Shown piece after piece: positions 35,817-45,080 of a stretch of DNA of 64,000 nucleotides (positions are counted from its first letter, which is position 1; each line of letters opens with the position of its first letter). Made by a program: the position numbers and the translations under genes. Under the pieces are notes generated by a model. That model saw only the letters and a program-made list of their open reading frames with translations. It was not told the origin of the DNA and did not search any database. Source of the DNA: Gilliamella sp. WF3-4 (GTDB lineage Bacteria > Pseudomonadota > Gammaproteobacteria > Enterobacterales > Orbaceae); contig NZ_LZGW01000030.1 in the NCBI RefSeq assembly GCF_001690275.1, positions 95,430-159,429 on the forward strand, written 5' to 3'.

Positions 35817-36158
35817 CTACTTATTGATTGAATCTAATAGCAAACTTGATAAAAGAATCCCTGTATGCATCTGTTTTATATCTCTGACGCGGGATTCTTC
35901 TGTTAGTTTTTTCATCATTTCTGCATTTTCAAATCTTAGCTGAAATATGAGCTGATTGGTTTCGGATAAAACTAACATCTGAGCAGTACTTAAATGGCTA
36001 AGTATGTCAGCGGTTTGTTCATCAATACCTAATCGATACATTGCCATTACTTTATCTTTCTCAAGCATACGCTGGCTTAACAGTAGTGTTGAAAGATTTA
36101 AATGATGTATACATTTAAGAATATCGTCATCTAGTGTGTTTCCCAATTTAGTCACCAA
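35817..36158 (-). CDS. flhD: Flagellar master regulator FlhD
   Basis: 113 aa, all-helical, with the FlhD core DDDILKCIHHLNLSTLLLSQ and RMLEKDKVMAMYRLGIDEQT, then ADILSHLSTAQMLVLSETNQL. It is the first gene of flhDC-motAB. The 165 bases before it are AT-rich and presumably hold the regulated promoter. I see no clear CRP-type site there. Confidence 0.93.
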   Translation of the reverse strand: MVTKLGNTLDDDILKCIHHLNLSTLLLSQRMLEKDKVMAMYRLGIDEQTADILSHLSTAQMLVLSETNQLIFQLRFENAEMMKKLTEESRVRDIKQMHTGILLSSLLLDSINK

Positions 36159-36323
36159 CCTATATCTGTTTTTCGCATAAAAAAACGAAAATTAGTAAAA
36201 TTAAAGTTAAATATTTTTTTCTGCGCCTAAAGTTACATTTTTAAACGCGAAAGGTCAATAAAAAAATAATTTCAATTTATTTTCGATTGATTTCGATTTA
36301 TTTAACTTATTTTTCTATTTTTT

Positions 36324-37052
36324 CTAACAGGAAACTTTACTTTGTATTCTTTTTATTGCTTGGCTATGCAATTGGCTTACTCTTGATTCACTAATATTCA
36401 TTACCTTACCAATCTCTTTTAAATTAAGATCTTCTTGGTAATAAAGTGCTAGGACAAGTTTTTCCTTTTCTGGTAGATTTTCAATTTGTTGGTTAATGAT
36501 GGTGTAATTTTCATCGCTGATAATTGCCGAAAAAGGATTATTATCCTCGCCATGCTCAATGATGGCATCAATGTTATCGCCTAACTTTAGTTGGATCTCA
36601 TCAAATGAGCCTATCTGGCTATAATTCGAATCTAATAAAATTTTATGATATTCAGTAAGGGATAATTGCAAATATTCGGCAATCTGATGATCGTTAGGAG
36701 CGACGCCTAATGTTTTCTCTAATTCATTGATTGCCGCTGTGACATCTTTTATTTTTTTGCGAGTTTGTCTTGGTAACCAATCTCGGCTACGTAGTTCATC
36801 TAACATTGCCCCTTGTATCCTTGGAATGGCAAAGGTTGCAAAAGTATTACCTTGAGTGGCATCATAACGTTTGATTGTGTCTAATAAACCGATATAGCCA
36901 ACTTGTAATAAATCGTCTAGCTCAACGGTAGTCGGCAAACGAACTGCTAATTTTAAAGCTTCATTACGTACCAAATGAATATATTGTTTCCAATCGATTT
37001 GGTTTATTACACCATATGAGTTATATAAGCTATCATCCATTTTTTGAACCAA
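36324..37052 (-). CDS. fliA: Flagellar sigma factor FliA (sigma-28)
   Basis: 242 aa. Region 2 is clear (DDLLQVGYIGLLDTIKRYD, ATFAIPRIQGAMLDELRSRD), with the sigma-28 hallmark DWLPRQTRKK. Region 3 (LEKTLGVAPNDHQIAEYLQL) and region 4 with its helix-turn-helix (DLNLKEIGKVMNISESRVSQ) follow. It directs class 3 flagellar transcription from the promoters seen before fliC, fliD and flgK. It is downstream of fliC on the same strand with a hairpin between them, so it probably has its own promoter. flgM, its anti-sigma factor, is not in the window. Confidence 0.95.
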   Translation of the reverse strand: MVQKMDDSLYNSYGVINQIDWKQYIHLVRNEALKLAVRLPTTVELDDLLQVGYIGLLDTIKRYDATQGNTFATFAIPRIQGAMLDELRSRDWLPRQTRKKIKDVTAAINELEKTLGVAPNDHQIAEYLQLSLTEYHKILLDSNYSQIGSFDEIQLKLGDNIDAIIEHGEDNNPFSAIISDENYTIINQQIENLPEKEKLVLALYYQEDLNLKEIGKVMNISESRVSQLHSQAIKRIQSKVSC

Positions 37053-37146
37053 TGTTAAGAAAAATGCCGAATAGTATTATGACGATAGTTAATGAATTTA
37101 ATGGGCAGAATAAAGGGCGAAAAAATAGTTAATTATAATTATTAGC

Positions 37147-37175
37147 CATAACAGCATTATAAAAATACTGTTATG
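37147..37175 (-). terminator. Hairpin behind fliC
   Basis: CATAACAG and CTGTTATG form an 8-base stem about 45 bases behind the fliC stop, followed on the minus strand by AT-rich sequence. It probably ends the flagellin transcript before fliA. Confidence 0.6.
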
Positions 37176-37217
37176 ACTATGTGTAAAGTTTGAATGATCA
37201 AAAATGGGTAATTACAA

Positions 37218-38033
37218 TTATTGTAATAAAGAAAGTACTGATTGTGGTACTTGGTTAGCTTGAGCTAGTACTGAAGTACCTGCTTGTTGCAAGATTTGAC
37301 CACGAGTCATGTTTGAAACTTCTGTTGCATAATCAGCATCTTCAATACGGCTACGCGCAGAACTTAAGTTGTTTACAGTATTATTGATGTTGTTTACTGT
37401 TGATTCGAAACGGTTTTGTACCGCACCAAGTTGACCACGTAAAGCATCAATTTTTGATAATGCTTCATCAATTGTTTTTAATGGATCTGCGGTTAGGTCT
37501 TCACCTGAAATTTTAAATCCATTTAAACCAAGTTCAGTACTATCAATTTTTTTCAAATGGATTTCAATAGTTTCACCATCGTTTGCACCCACTTGAATTT
37601 TAAGCGTTTTATCTTCTGATAATACTTTAGAGCCGTTGAAATCAGTTTGTTTAGAAACACGATCGATTTCATCTAAACGTTGATCGATTTCATTTTGAAT
37701 TGATACTAAATCGCTTTCAGAGTTGGTACCATTGGCTGCTTGAACGGTTAATTCACGAATACGTTGTACGTTGTTGTTGATTTCGTTTAACGCACCTTCA
37801 GTAGTTTGCGCAAGAGAGATACCATCATTTGCATTACGTGCCGCTTGCGTTAAGCCTTTAATGTTTGATGAAAAACGGTTAGCAATTGCTTGGCCTGCTG
37901 CATCGTCTTTTGCGCTATTAATACGCATACCAGATGAAAGACGCTCAATAGATGTGCTAAGAACGCTTTGAGAATTGTTAAGGTTATTTTTTGCCATTAA
38001 AGACATTGTATTAGTATTAATTACTTGAGCCAT
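37218..38033 (-). CDS. fliC: Flagellin FliC (short type)
   Basis: I place the start at 38033 ([19 protein letters not shown]), with GGAG six bases upstream. An in-frame start 11 codons earlier lacks the conserved flagellin N-terminus. The product is 271 aa. The D0/D1 helices at both ends are fully conserved ([71 protein letters not shown]). The central variable part is only about 50 residues, so the filament lacks large surface domains. A perfect sigma-28 promoter precedes it. Confidence 0.95.
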   Translation of the reverse strand: MAQVINTNTMSLMAKNNLNNSQSVLSTSIERLSSGMRINSAKDDAAGQAIANRFSSNIKGLTQAARNANDGISLAQTTEGALNEINNNVQRIRELTVQAANGTNSESDLVSIQNEIDQRLDEIDRVSKQTDFNGSKVLSEDKTLKIQVGANDGETIEIHLKKIDSTELGLNGFKISGEDLTADPLKTIDEALSKIDALRGQLGAVQNRFESTVNNINNTVNNLSSARSRIEDADYATEVSNMTRGQILQQAGTSVLAQANQVPQSVLSLLQ

Positions 38034-38109
38034 TTTTATCTCCGTTAATATGAATAGTAAAACCAACGATATATTGAAATAAAATTCAATATCCTTGCTG
38101 ATAAATTAC

Positions 38110-38136
38110 TTATCGGTAACAAATTAGGGAACTTTA
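38110..38136 (-). promoter_or_regulatory. Sigma-28 (FliA) promoter of fliC
   Basis: Coding strand TAAA, a 15-base spacer, ACCGATAA, about 75 bases before the flagellin start. Only one base differs from the consensus. Confidence 0.85.
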
Positions 38137-38304
38137 ATATTTTTAATGATTATCTTTTTTCAAAAAAGCCATTTAGCTTTAAATTATCTTTATATTTCGA
38201 TATAAATCATGGTGTTATTTTTTTAAATAAATTTTAAATCCACCTTTTTTTTAACGAAAGAACAACAATAATCCTATACATAAAATAAATGTTGTGTTGC
38301 TAGC

Positions 38305-38331
38305 TAAATTTTTTAAAAAGTTAGCCGATAT
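38305..38331 (+). promoter_or_regulatory. Sigma-28 (FliA) promoter of fliDST
   Basis: TAAA at 38305, 15 bases, GCCGATAT at 38324-38331, about 38 bases before fliD. With the fliC promoter it makes a divergent class 3 pair in the 335-base fliC-fliD gap. Confidence 0.87.
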
Positions 38332-38368
38332 AAACAATATTGAATAATTGTTATAGGTAGACTAAGTC

Positions 38369-39802
38369 ATGGCAATGAGTGCATTAGGAATAGGTTCGGG
38401 AATCGATCTTAATGAAATTTTAAATCAATTAGAAGCCGCCGAAAAAACGCGCCTAACACCAATTGTAACGCAACAAAAAGCGATTAATGCAAAAATCAGC
38501 GGTTTTGGTAAGTTAAAAAGTGCGTTAACAACGTTTAATACCGCCACAGCAAAACTTCAAAAAAAGGACTTATTTGAAGGTCGATCTGTGACAGGCAATG
38601 ATAATTATTTTTCGGTGAATGCTAATAGTAAAGCCGCATTGGGTAATTATCCTGTTAGTGTTGAGCAATTAGCGTCATCTCATCGTATTGCAACATCGAC
38701 AATCAATGATAAAAACGCCAAATTAGGCAATGATAATCAAACCCGAACTATTACCATTGAACAAGCAAATGGCAATAAGCTTAATGTCACGCTATCTCAA
38801 GATGAAACATCCTTAGAATCCATAGCTAATGCTATTAATAATGCTCAAGTGATTAATGAAGATGGCACAACAAGCCCTTCAACAATGAATGCGGCAATTG
38901 TCCGTTCGGGCACTGATAGCTACCAATTAGTGATTACCTCGAAAGAAACAGGTGAACAACAAGCCATCACGTCTATTTCATCAGATGATGATCAGCTAAA
39001 CAATATTATCGGTTTTGACATTAATCAGGCGAATAATAGCCACATGATCGAAGTAGAAAAAGCGCAAGATGCTAAATTTTCGTTTAATGGTATTGCAATA
39101 ACCAGTGGGTCTAATACGGTTAAGGATGTTATTGCCGGTGTTGATATTACCTTAAAACAGACCACACCAACTAGCCAAAGCCTTGCTATAACGGCTGATC
39201 ATGAAAAAGCGGAAGAGGCCATAAAAGAATGGGTAGATGCATTTAATCAATTACAAACAACGATTTCATCATTAACTAAGTTTACTGCAGAAGATACAAA
39301 TTCAAAAGAATTAAACAGTAGTAATGGTCCACTTATTGGTGATTCAACGTTACGTAATATAGATCAAAGTATTCGTTCAATCTTTGCCAAAGGGCAATCA
39401 GGCGAATTTGCTGTTTTGTCGCAAATAGGCATCAATATGGACAAAAGTGGCCAGTTAACGATCAAAGAAAATGAGCTGAAAAAAGCACTCAATGAAAACA
39501 GCGATGCGGTAATGATATTATTTACTGGTGATGGTGAAAAAACGGGTATTGCTAACGAAGTTTTTGCAAAAGTGAGTGGATTTATTGATAGCGATGGCAT
39601 GATTGATTCAGCAACTAATGGGTTAAATTCTACCTTAAAATCATTAGAGAAACGCCATGAACAAGTGAGCAACTCTATTGAACAAACTATTGAACGTTAT
39701 AGGGTGCAATTTACCAAATTAGATATTTTAATTAACGAGTTAGATAGTATGAGTAATTATTTAACAACCCAATTTGACATGATGGCAAATTTAAAAAAAT
39801 AG
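38369..39802 (+). CDS. fliD: Filament cap protein FliD (HAP2)
   Basis: 477 aa. The FliD N-terminal helix (MSALGIGSGIDLNEILNQLE, AAEKTRLTPIVTQQKAINAK) and C-terminal coiled helix (LEKRHEQVSNSIEQTIERYR, then MSNYLTTQFDMM) are present, with the strand-rich cap domains between. It caps the growing filament and helps flagellin fold. It leads the fliD-fliS-fliT operon under its own sigma-28 promoter. Usual length. Confidence 0.95.
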   Translation: MAMSALGIGSGIDLNEILNQLEAAEKTRLTPIVTQQKAINAKISGFGKLKSALTTFNTATAKLQKKDLFEGRSVTGNDNYFSVNANSKAALGNYPVSVEQLASSHRIATSTINDKNAKLGNDNQTRTITIEQANGNKLNVTLSQDETSLESIANAINNAQVINEDGTTSPSTMNAAIVRSGTDSYQLVITSKETGEQQAITSISSDDDQLNNIIGFDINQANNSHMIEVEKAQDAKFSFNGIAITSGSNTVKDVIAGVDITLKQTTPTSQSLAITADHEKAEEAIKEWVDAFNQLQTTISSLTKFTAEDTNSKELNSSNGPLIGDSTLRNIDQSIRSIFAKGQSGEFAVLSQIGINMDKSGQLTIKENELKKALNENSDAVMILFTGDGEKTGIANEVFAKVSGFIDSDGMIDSATNGLNSTLKSLEKRHEQVSNSIEQTIERYRVQFTKLDILINELDSMSNYLTTQFDMMANLKK

Positions 39803-39812
39803 GGGGTAAATA

Positions 39813-40193
39813 ATGTATCAATTAGGTTCTAAGGCCTATGAGCAAGTGAATTTAGAAACGCGTGTTAGCCAAGCATCGCCTCATCAATTGATCGTATTAT
39901 TGTTTGATGGTGCGCTTAACGCAATTAAATTAGCTAGCTTGTATATTCAAAAAGGCAATATTGTCGGTAAAGGTAATGCCATTTCTAAAGCGATTAATAT
40001 TGTTGATAATGGGCTTAAAAGCTGTCTAGATTTAGAAAAGGGGGGAGAAATTGCCGAAAATTTAGATCGTCTCTATCACTATATTAGCCAACAGTTAGTT
40101 TTAGCTAATTTACATAATGATAACGAAAAGCTACAAACTTGTTATGACCTGTTAAACAATATTGCCGAATCTTGGCGTGAAATTGCAAAATAA
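39813..40193 (+). CDS. fliS: Flagellin chaperone FliS
   Basis: 126 aa, helical bundle. It starts YQLGSKAYEQVNLETRVSQA with the FliS signature SPHQLIVLLFDGALNAIKLA. It binds the flagellin C-terminus in the cytoplasm to prevent early polymerisation. A GGGG-rich ribosome site lies 10 bases behind fliD's stop. Confidence 0.95.
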   Translation: MYQLGSKAYEQVNLETRVSQASPHQLIVLLFDGALNAIKLASLYIQKGNIVGKGNAISKAINIVDNGLKSCLDLEKGGEIAENLDRLYHYISQQLVLANLHNDNEKLQTCYDLLNNIAESWREIAK

Positions 40194-40199
40194 AAAAGG

Positions 40200-40553
40200 A
40201 TGCTTATGCAAGGAAATAAATTATTAGAACAATATGAACAATTGAATTATGTCGTTGAACAAATGTTGATTAATGCACACGATGAACATTGGGAATCATT
40301 AGTCAGTTGGCAGGCAAAATATCAACAATTGTCTGAAAATCTTATAATAACAGGCGATTTTACTAGCATGGATACATTGCCAAAACAGCATCGCGATATC
40401 ATTCAGATGTATATAAAAAACATTTTAAGTTATCAACAACAATTAACTCAATTGATTATTACGCGTCATGCTCAGCTGAGAAAGATGATCGGCGAGCATG
40501 TTGATTATCAAAACAAAATCGATAACTATCAAGAAGTGGCAAGATTAATGTAA
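40200..40553 (+). CDS. fliT: Flagellar chaperone FliT
   Basis: 117 aa, helical, of FliT size and in FliT position, 6 bases behind fliS with AAAGGA before it. FliT proteins are poorly conserved. Here LLEQYEQLNYVVEQMLINAH and DEHWESLVSWQAKYQQLSE match the pattern of the family. It keeps FliD soluble and in enterics also restrains FlhDC. The call rests mainly on order and size. Confidence 0.8.
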   Translation: MLMQGNKLLEQYEQLNYVVEQMLINAHDEHWESLVSWQAKYQQLSENLIITGDFTSMDTLPKQHRDIIQMYIKNILSYQQQLTQLIITRHAQLRKMIGEHVDYQNKIDNYQEVARLM

Positions 40554-41114
40554 ATTTGTAAACGAATTGGTTTGAGTTTTATGTATCAGATAAAGCGCAA
40601 GCCAATCCTTCTATTCAACTCGTTTTAACAAACATGTCTATTGAAAATAAACCGTTTTTTGTTTGATTATCTTCTTCTTTTCCATAAAAGATAACCGTGC
40701 CATTGGCATTGTTGGTTTGGATGCTGCTGCCAATAGTTAATTTTATTCAGGGCGATTGATTGATACTATGCTAAGTAATAGACTAGTGAATAATATTGTT
40801 GTTTGAATATTATCACGTTGAATCCTTTATGTATTTCATTGGTTGTATTTCATTGGTTGTTTTTTATTAAATAATCGCATTATGTCGCTATTTTTTTAAA
40901 TAGTAGAGTAAAAATGGTAAAGTTTTTTGAGTCATCAATTGATAGCAAAAATAATATATTGCCTAGCAAAACAAGCATCAAAAATATGAGCGATGCTTAT
41001 TTTAAACTTGAATTGAGTGGTGCGTTGATTAGCGCATTTAGACCAGAATGAATGGTTATCGGTAAAAGTAAAATGCAAAATTTAGGATATAAGAATGATA
41101 TTCGATGCCATTAA
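40554..41114. other. Gene-free region between fliT and fliE
   Basis: About 560 bases with no intact gene. On the minus strand a frame of about 46 codons (ending near 40625) reads KLTIGSSIQTNNANGTVIFY, then GKEEDNQTKNGLFSIDMFVK. It looks coding but has no start and a stop just before it, so it may be the tail of a lost surface or adhesin-like gene. A short direct repeat (ATTTCATTGGTTGT) occurs twice near 40830-40860. Confidence 0.35.
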
Positions 41115-41426
41115 TTAAACATTCATATTCATAATTTCTTGATAAGCGGCAACCAGTTTATTACGCACTTGAATGCCAAACTGCAATGAAACCGATGATT
41201 TTTGCATATTAACCATCACTTCATTTAATGACGTATTGGGATCGCCCATTTCGAAAGCTTTAGCGTCATTATGTGCTTGTATTTGTCGCTGACTTATGCC
41301 ATCTAACGCGTTTTTTAGCGCTAAATCAAAATTTTGTTTATCAGAAATAGTCGATTGTTGTGAAGTTTCTGTTAATTGATTTAAGCTAGCGAATTGAATT
41401 GAATTTAACGTATTGATTGTATTCAT
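41115..41426 (-). CDS. fliE: Flagellar basal-body protein FliE
   Basis: 103 aa. FliE C-terminal features: [20 protein letters not shown], then [20 protein letters not shown]. It links the MS ring to the rod and is needed for the export gate. It is read divergently from the fliF operon, as in enterics, with about 170 bases between that should hold two FlhDC-dependent promoters. Confidence 0.93.
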   Translation of the reverse strand: MNTINTLNSIQFASLNQLTETSQQSTISDKQNFDLALKNALDGISQRQIQAHNDAKAFEMGDPNTSLNEVMVNMQKSSVSLQFGIQVRNKLVAAYQEIMNMNV

Positions 41427-41602
41427 GTTGATAATTACGTCTTGTGTTTTTTTGTCAATGTGCCATTAAATTTATCATAAAAATAAAAAGCCAAAGGGTT
41501 TAAGTAAGGGGAAAACTACACGCTTTTCTAGCCATTGAATTTTCTAAATACATGGATAATAAACGACAGAGTAAATCTAAATAGTTTAGAATCAGGATGC
41601 CT

Positions 41603-43309
41603 ATGACTAGCCAAACAGTCAATAATAAAGGTCAATCAATATTAAATAAATTACCTTTTGTTAATCAATTAAAACAAAACAAAAAAATGGCATTGTTAAT
41701 TGCGGGTGTAATTACAATCGCAATGATGAGTTTTGTTTATTTATGGGCTAAAGATGAGCCTTACGCAGTTCTATTTAGTCATTTGAATGATAAAGATGGT
41801 GGCGAAATTATTAGCCAGCTTGATAAGATGAATATTCCTTATCAATTTTCCTCTTCTGGCACAACTATCTTAATTCCTGAAGATAAAGTTTACGATACCC
41901 GTTTACGGATTGCCCAACTAGGGTTGCCTAAAGGTGGTGCAGTTGGCTTTGAATTGCTTGATAAAGAAAGCTTTGGTATGAGCCAATTCAATGAGCAAGT
42001 TAATTATCAACGCGCTTTAGAAGGCGAATTATCAAGAACAATTGCTATCATTAGTAGTATTGATGATGCGCGAGTGCATTTAGCTATGCCTAAACCTTCT
42101 TTGTTTGTTAGAGAACGCAAATTTCCTTCAGCGTCAGTGGCATTAACATTACTCCCAGGTCGCTCATTATCGCAAGGTCAAATTGATGGCATTATTCATT
42201 TGATTTCAAGTAGTGTACCGGAATTACAGCCCGATAAAGTCACAATTATTGATCAGCGAGGCAATTTATTAACTGGTGAAAGCTATCGTGACAGAAGCGC
42301 GAATGTTGCGCAGTTGGAGTTTAGTGAGCGGATTGAAAACAGCGTTCGTGAGCGAGTAGAAAAAATTATTATTCCTATTTTGGGTAAAAATAACGTCAAG
42401 GTACAAGTGAATGCGGATGTTGATTTTAGTCGCCAAGAATCGACATCAGAAACGTATGATCCTAATAGCAATATTGCGAATCAAACCATTCGTAGTAAAC
42501 AGCAAGTCGAAAATCATCAATCAGCAACAAGCTATGGTATTGGCGGGGTGCCAGGTGCGTTATCTAATCAACCTGTACCAACACCTAGTGCACCGATCGA
42601 TGAAAACGATGAATCGATTGGAAAAAATAATAAACAACAACCTTACAACTTACAATCGAATAATACCGTTAATTTTGAAGTAAATAGACAAGTTATACGT
42701 AGCCAAATACCTGAAGGACGGGTTAAACGTTTATCGGTCGCTGTTTTGGTTAATTATAAATTTGTCACCATTGAGCCAGATGAGGATAAATCTGATGATG
42801 ACAGCAAGTCATCTTCTATAACAGAACAATGGGTAAAGTTAGATAACGATGAGCTGAAAAATATTGAAGCATTAGCACGCCAAGCAATGGGCTTTTCTGA
42901 TTTACGTGGCGATACATTGACGGTTGCAAATTTGAAATTTACTGATCAATTATTTGATGACAACGAAAATATCGCATTTTGGAAAACAAATGAATTTTAT
43001 GACTCCGTTAAAAATGCAGTTAAATATTTAATTTATATTGCTATTTTATGGGTTTTATGGCGTAAGGTATTACGATCGTTCTGGATAAAATTACAAAGAC
43101 AGCTTCTTAACAGTAATGGTCAAACATCTGATATTGAGCTATCAGCGGAAGAAAAATTAGATTATAAAGCACACAGTAAACAGCAACACAAAATGTTTGA
43201 AGATAATATGCAACAACAACAGCACATACGAAAAATTGTTGAGAAAGAGCCTCGTGTAATGGCATTAATTATTCGTAGCTGGATGAGTAAGGAGGACACT
43301 AACCAATGA
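41603..43309 (+). CDS. fliF: MS-ring protein FliF
   Basis: About 568 aa. I start at the ATG at 41603, with AGGA five bases before, and not at the ATG six bases earlier. Two membrane helices (MALLIAGVITIAMMSFVYLW near the N-terminus, YLIYIAILWVLWRKVL near residue 480) flank the periplasmic ring-building domains (GLPKGGAVGFELLD, RALEGELSRTIAIISSIDDA, VHLAMPKPSLFVRE). The C-terminal tail (EKEPRVMALIIRSWM) binds FliG. fliG overlaps by an ATGA. Confidence 0.95.
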   Translation: MTSQTVNNKGQSILNKLPFVNQLKQNKKMALLIAGVITIAMMSFVYLWAKDEPYAVLFSHLNDKDGGEIISQLDKMNIPYQFSSSGTTILIPEDKVYDTRLRIAQLGLPKGGAVGFELLDKESFGMSQFNEQVNYQRALEGELSRTIAIISSIDDARVHLAMPKPSLFVRERKFPSASVALTLLPGRSLSQGQIDGIIHLISSSVPELQPDKVTIIDQRGNLLTGESYRDRSANVAQLEFSERIENSVRERVEKIIIPILGKNNVKVQVNADVDFSRQESTSETYDPNSNIANQTIRSKQQVENHQSATSYGIGGVPGALSNQPVPTPSAPIDENDESIGKNNKQQPYNLQSNNTVNFEVNRQVIRSQIPEGRVKRLSVAVLVNYKFVTIEPDEDKSDDDSKSSSITEQWVKLDNDELKNIEALARQAMGFSDLRGDTLTVANLKFTDQLFDDNENIAFWKTNEFYDSVKNAVKYLIYIAILWVLWRKVLRSFWIKLQRQLLNSNGQTSDIELSAEEKLDYKAHSKQQHKMFEDNMQQQQHIRKIVEKEPRVMALIIRSWMSKEDTNQ

Positions 43310-44304
43310 TTTTAAGTGAATCTCAGAAAGCGGCTGCCATTTTAATGGTATTAGGCGAAGGGCTGGCGGCGCAAGTAATGCAACATCTTAGCCAAAAAGA
43401 AGTGCAACAAATTAGTAGTGCGATGATGTCGTTGCCTCAGTTTTCTCAAGAACAGTTGAAAGGCATACTTAATGAGTGTCAAGTGGCGCTTGAAGAGTGC
43501 GCTGTTTTAAATACTGATCCCAATGGTTATTTACGCTCAATATTGGGGCGTTCACTGGGTAGTGAAAAAGCGGAACGTTTACTTGATGAACTTTTATCTA
43601 CTGAACAAGAAGAAGCTACCGATGGTCTTGAAATGCTCAATTATGTTGATGCAACAAGAGCGGTTGACTTAGTGAAGAAAGAGCACCCTCAAATTATAGC
43701 AACGATTCTTGTTCATTTAAATCGTGATTTAGCGGCAGAAATTCTAAACTTATTTGATGATGAATTACGTAACGATGTTATGTTACGTATTGCAACCTTT
43801 GGGGGGGTTGAGCCTTCAGCGCTTCAATTGCTTTCAACTTCACTATCAACCTTATTACACGGACAAAATATTAAACTTAATAATTTAGGTGGAGTACGTA
43901 CCGCAGCAGAAATTATTAACTTAATGAAAACACAACAAGAAGAACAAGTTATTAATGCATTACGTGATTATGATGGTGAATTAACGCAAAAAATTATTGA
44001 TGAAATGTTCTTGTTTGAAAATCTTGTTGAAGTGGATAACCGAAGTATCCAACGCTTACTTAAAGAAATCGATAATGAGATGTTAATCATTGCATTGAAA
44101 GGTGCAACGGTTGAATTACGTGACAAACTATTAAGTAATATGTCACAGCGTGCGGCTTCGATTTTACGTGAAGACTTAGAAAATCGACCGCCAGTACGAT
44201 TATCACAAGTTGAAACTGAACAGAAGAAAATTTTGGCTATTGCGCGTCGATTAGCCGAAAGTGGTGAAATGATTTTAACTAGCGGTGATGATGAATATGT
44301 ATAA
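43306..44304 (+). CDS. fliG: Motor switch protein FliG
   Basis: 332 aa. It contains the FliG middle domain EHPQIIATILVHLNRDLAAE and the C-terminal motor domain with the charged residues DEMFLFENLVEVDNRSIQRL and LSNMSQRAASILREDLENRP that interact with MotA. It forms the C-ring layer on which torque is produced. It overlaps fliF (ATGA) and fliH, so translation is coupled through the operon. Confidence 0.96.
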   Translation: MILSESQKAAAILMVLGEGLAAQVMQHLSQKEVQQISSAMMSLPQFSQEQLKGILNECQVALEECAVLNTDPNGYLRSILGRSLGSEKAERLLDELLSTEQEEATDGLEMLNYVDATRAVDLVKKEHPQIIATILVHLNRDLAAEILNLFDDELRNDVMLRIATFGGVEPSALQLLSTSLSTLLHGQNIKLNNLGGVRTAAEIINLMKTQQEEQVINALRDYDGELTQKIIDEMFLFENLVEVDNRSIQRLLKEIDNEMLIIALKGATVELRDKLLSNMSQRAASILREDLENRPPVRLSQVETEQKKILAIARRLAESGEMILTSGDDEYV

Positions 44305-45079
44305 TCAGCCCGATAGCTTAAATTGGGAACCGCTCAACTTTCGTGATTTGGCATTATCCGATCTATCTGAATCAAGCCAAAACACGATGACAGAGCAAGT
44401 AGAGGATAATCAAATAAAGCTTCAGGTTGAGCCTGATCTTGAATCAATCGCTGCTAGCCCTGACCCTCGTGTTATTGAAAAAACATGGGAACAGTTAAAG
44501 CAAGAAGTAGAAGCACAAGCTTATAAAGAAGGTTTTAATTTAGGGCGCGATGAGGGCTTTGAGAAAGGCTTTAATGAAGGTAAGCAAGCGGGTTATGAGC
44601 AGGGGTATCTTGTTGGGCAACAACAAGGGCGTGAGCAAATTGAACAGCAACTTAATGAAGAAAAGCTTAAAACTGCTCATGCTATAGCCAGTTTAGCCAC
44701 TAATTTTCAGCAATCAATTAATGAAATTGATGAATTAATTGTACCTAAATTGTTTGATTTGGCGTTAATTGCGGCACAAAAGACGGTAGGTAGCCTCGCT
44801 AAAATAAAACAAAAACAGTTAATTCACACAATACAAACATTAGTTGAGCAGTGCTCAATTTTATCAGAACCTATGCCGTTGCATCTTAATCCAGCCGATT
44901 TGCAATGGCTAGAGCCCATGCTTAATGACGACAACCAACAATATCACTGCCAATTAATTGCCAATCCTAGCATTGAAGTGGGTGGCTGCAAAATTTTTAC
45001 AGATACCAACGAAATTGACACCAATATCAATGACCATTGGCAAATGATATCGGATTGTTTACATGGAGATGATCATTAA
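44288..45079 (+). CDS. fliH: Flagellar export ATPase regulator FliH
   Basis: About 263 aa. Its start lies inside the end of fliG (GTG at 44285 or ATG at 44288 are equally possible). It has the Gly-heptad helix typical of FliH ([37 protein letters not shown]) and a C-terminal V-ATPase-E-like domain ([23 protein letters not shown]). It binds FliI and brings it to the export gate. The GxxxG repeat stretch is long, as in enterics. Confidence 0.92.
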   Translation: MMNMYNQPDSLNWEPLNFRDLALSDLSESSQNTMTEQVEDNQIKLQVEPDLESIAASPDPRVIEKTWEQLKQEVEAQAYKEGFNLGRDEGFEKGFNEGKQAGYEQGYLVGQQQGREQIEQQLNEEKLKTAHAIASLATNFQQSINEIDELIVPKLFDLALIAAQKTVGSLAKIKQKQLIHTIQTLVEQCSILSEPMPLHLNPADLQWLEPMLNDDNQQYHCQLIANPSIEVGGCKIFTDTNEIDTNINDHWQMISDCLHGDDH

Positions 45080-45080
45080 T

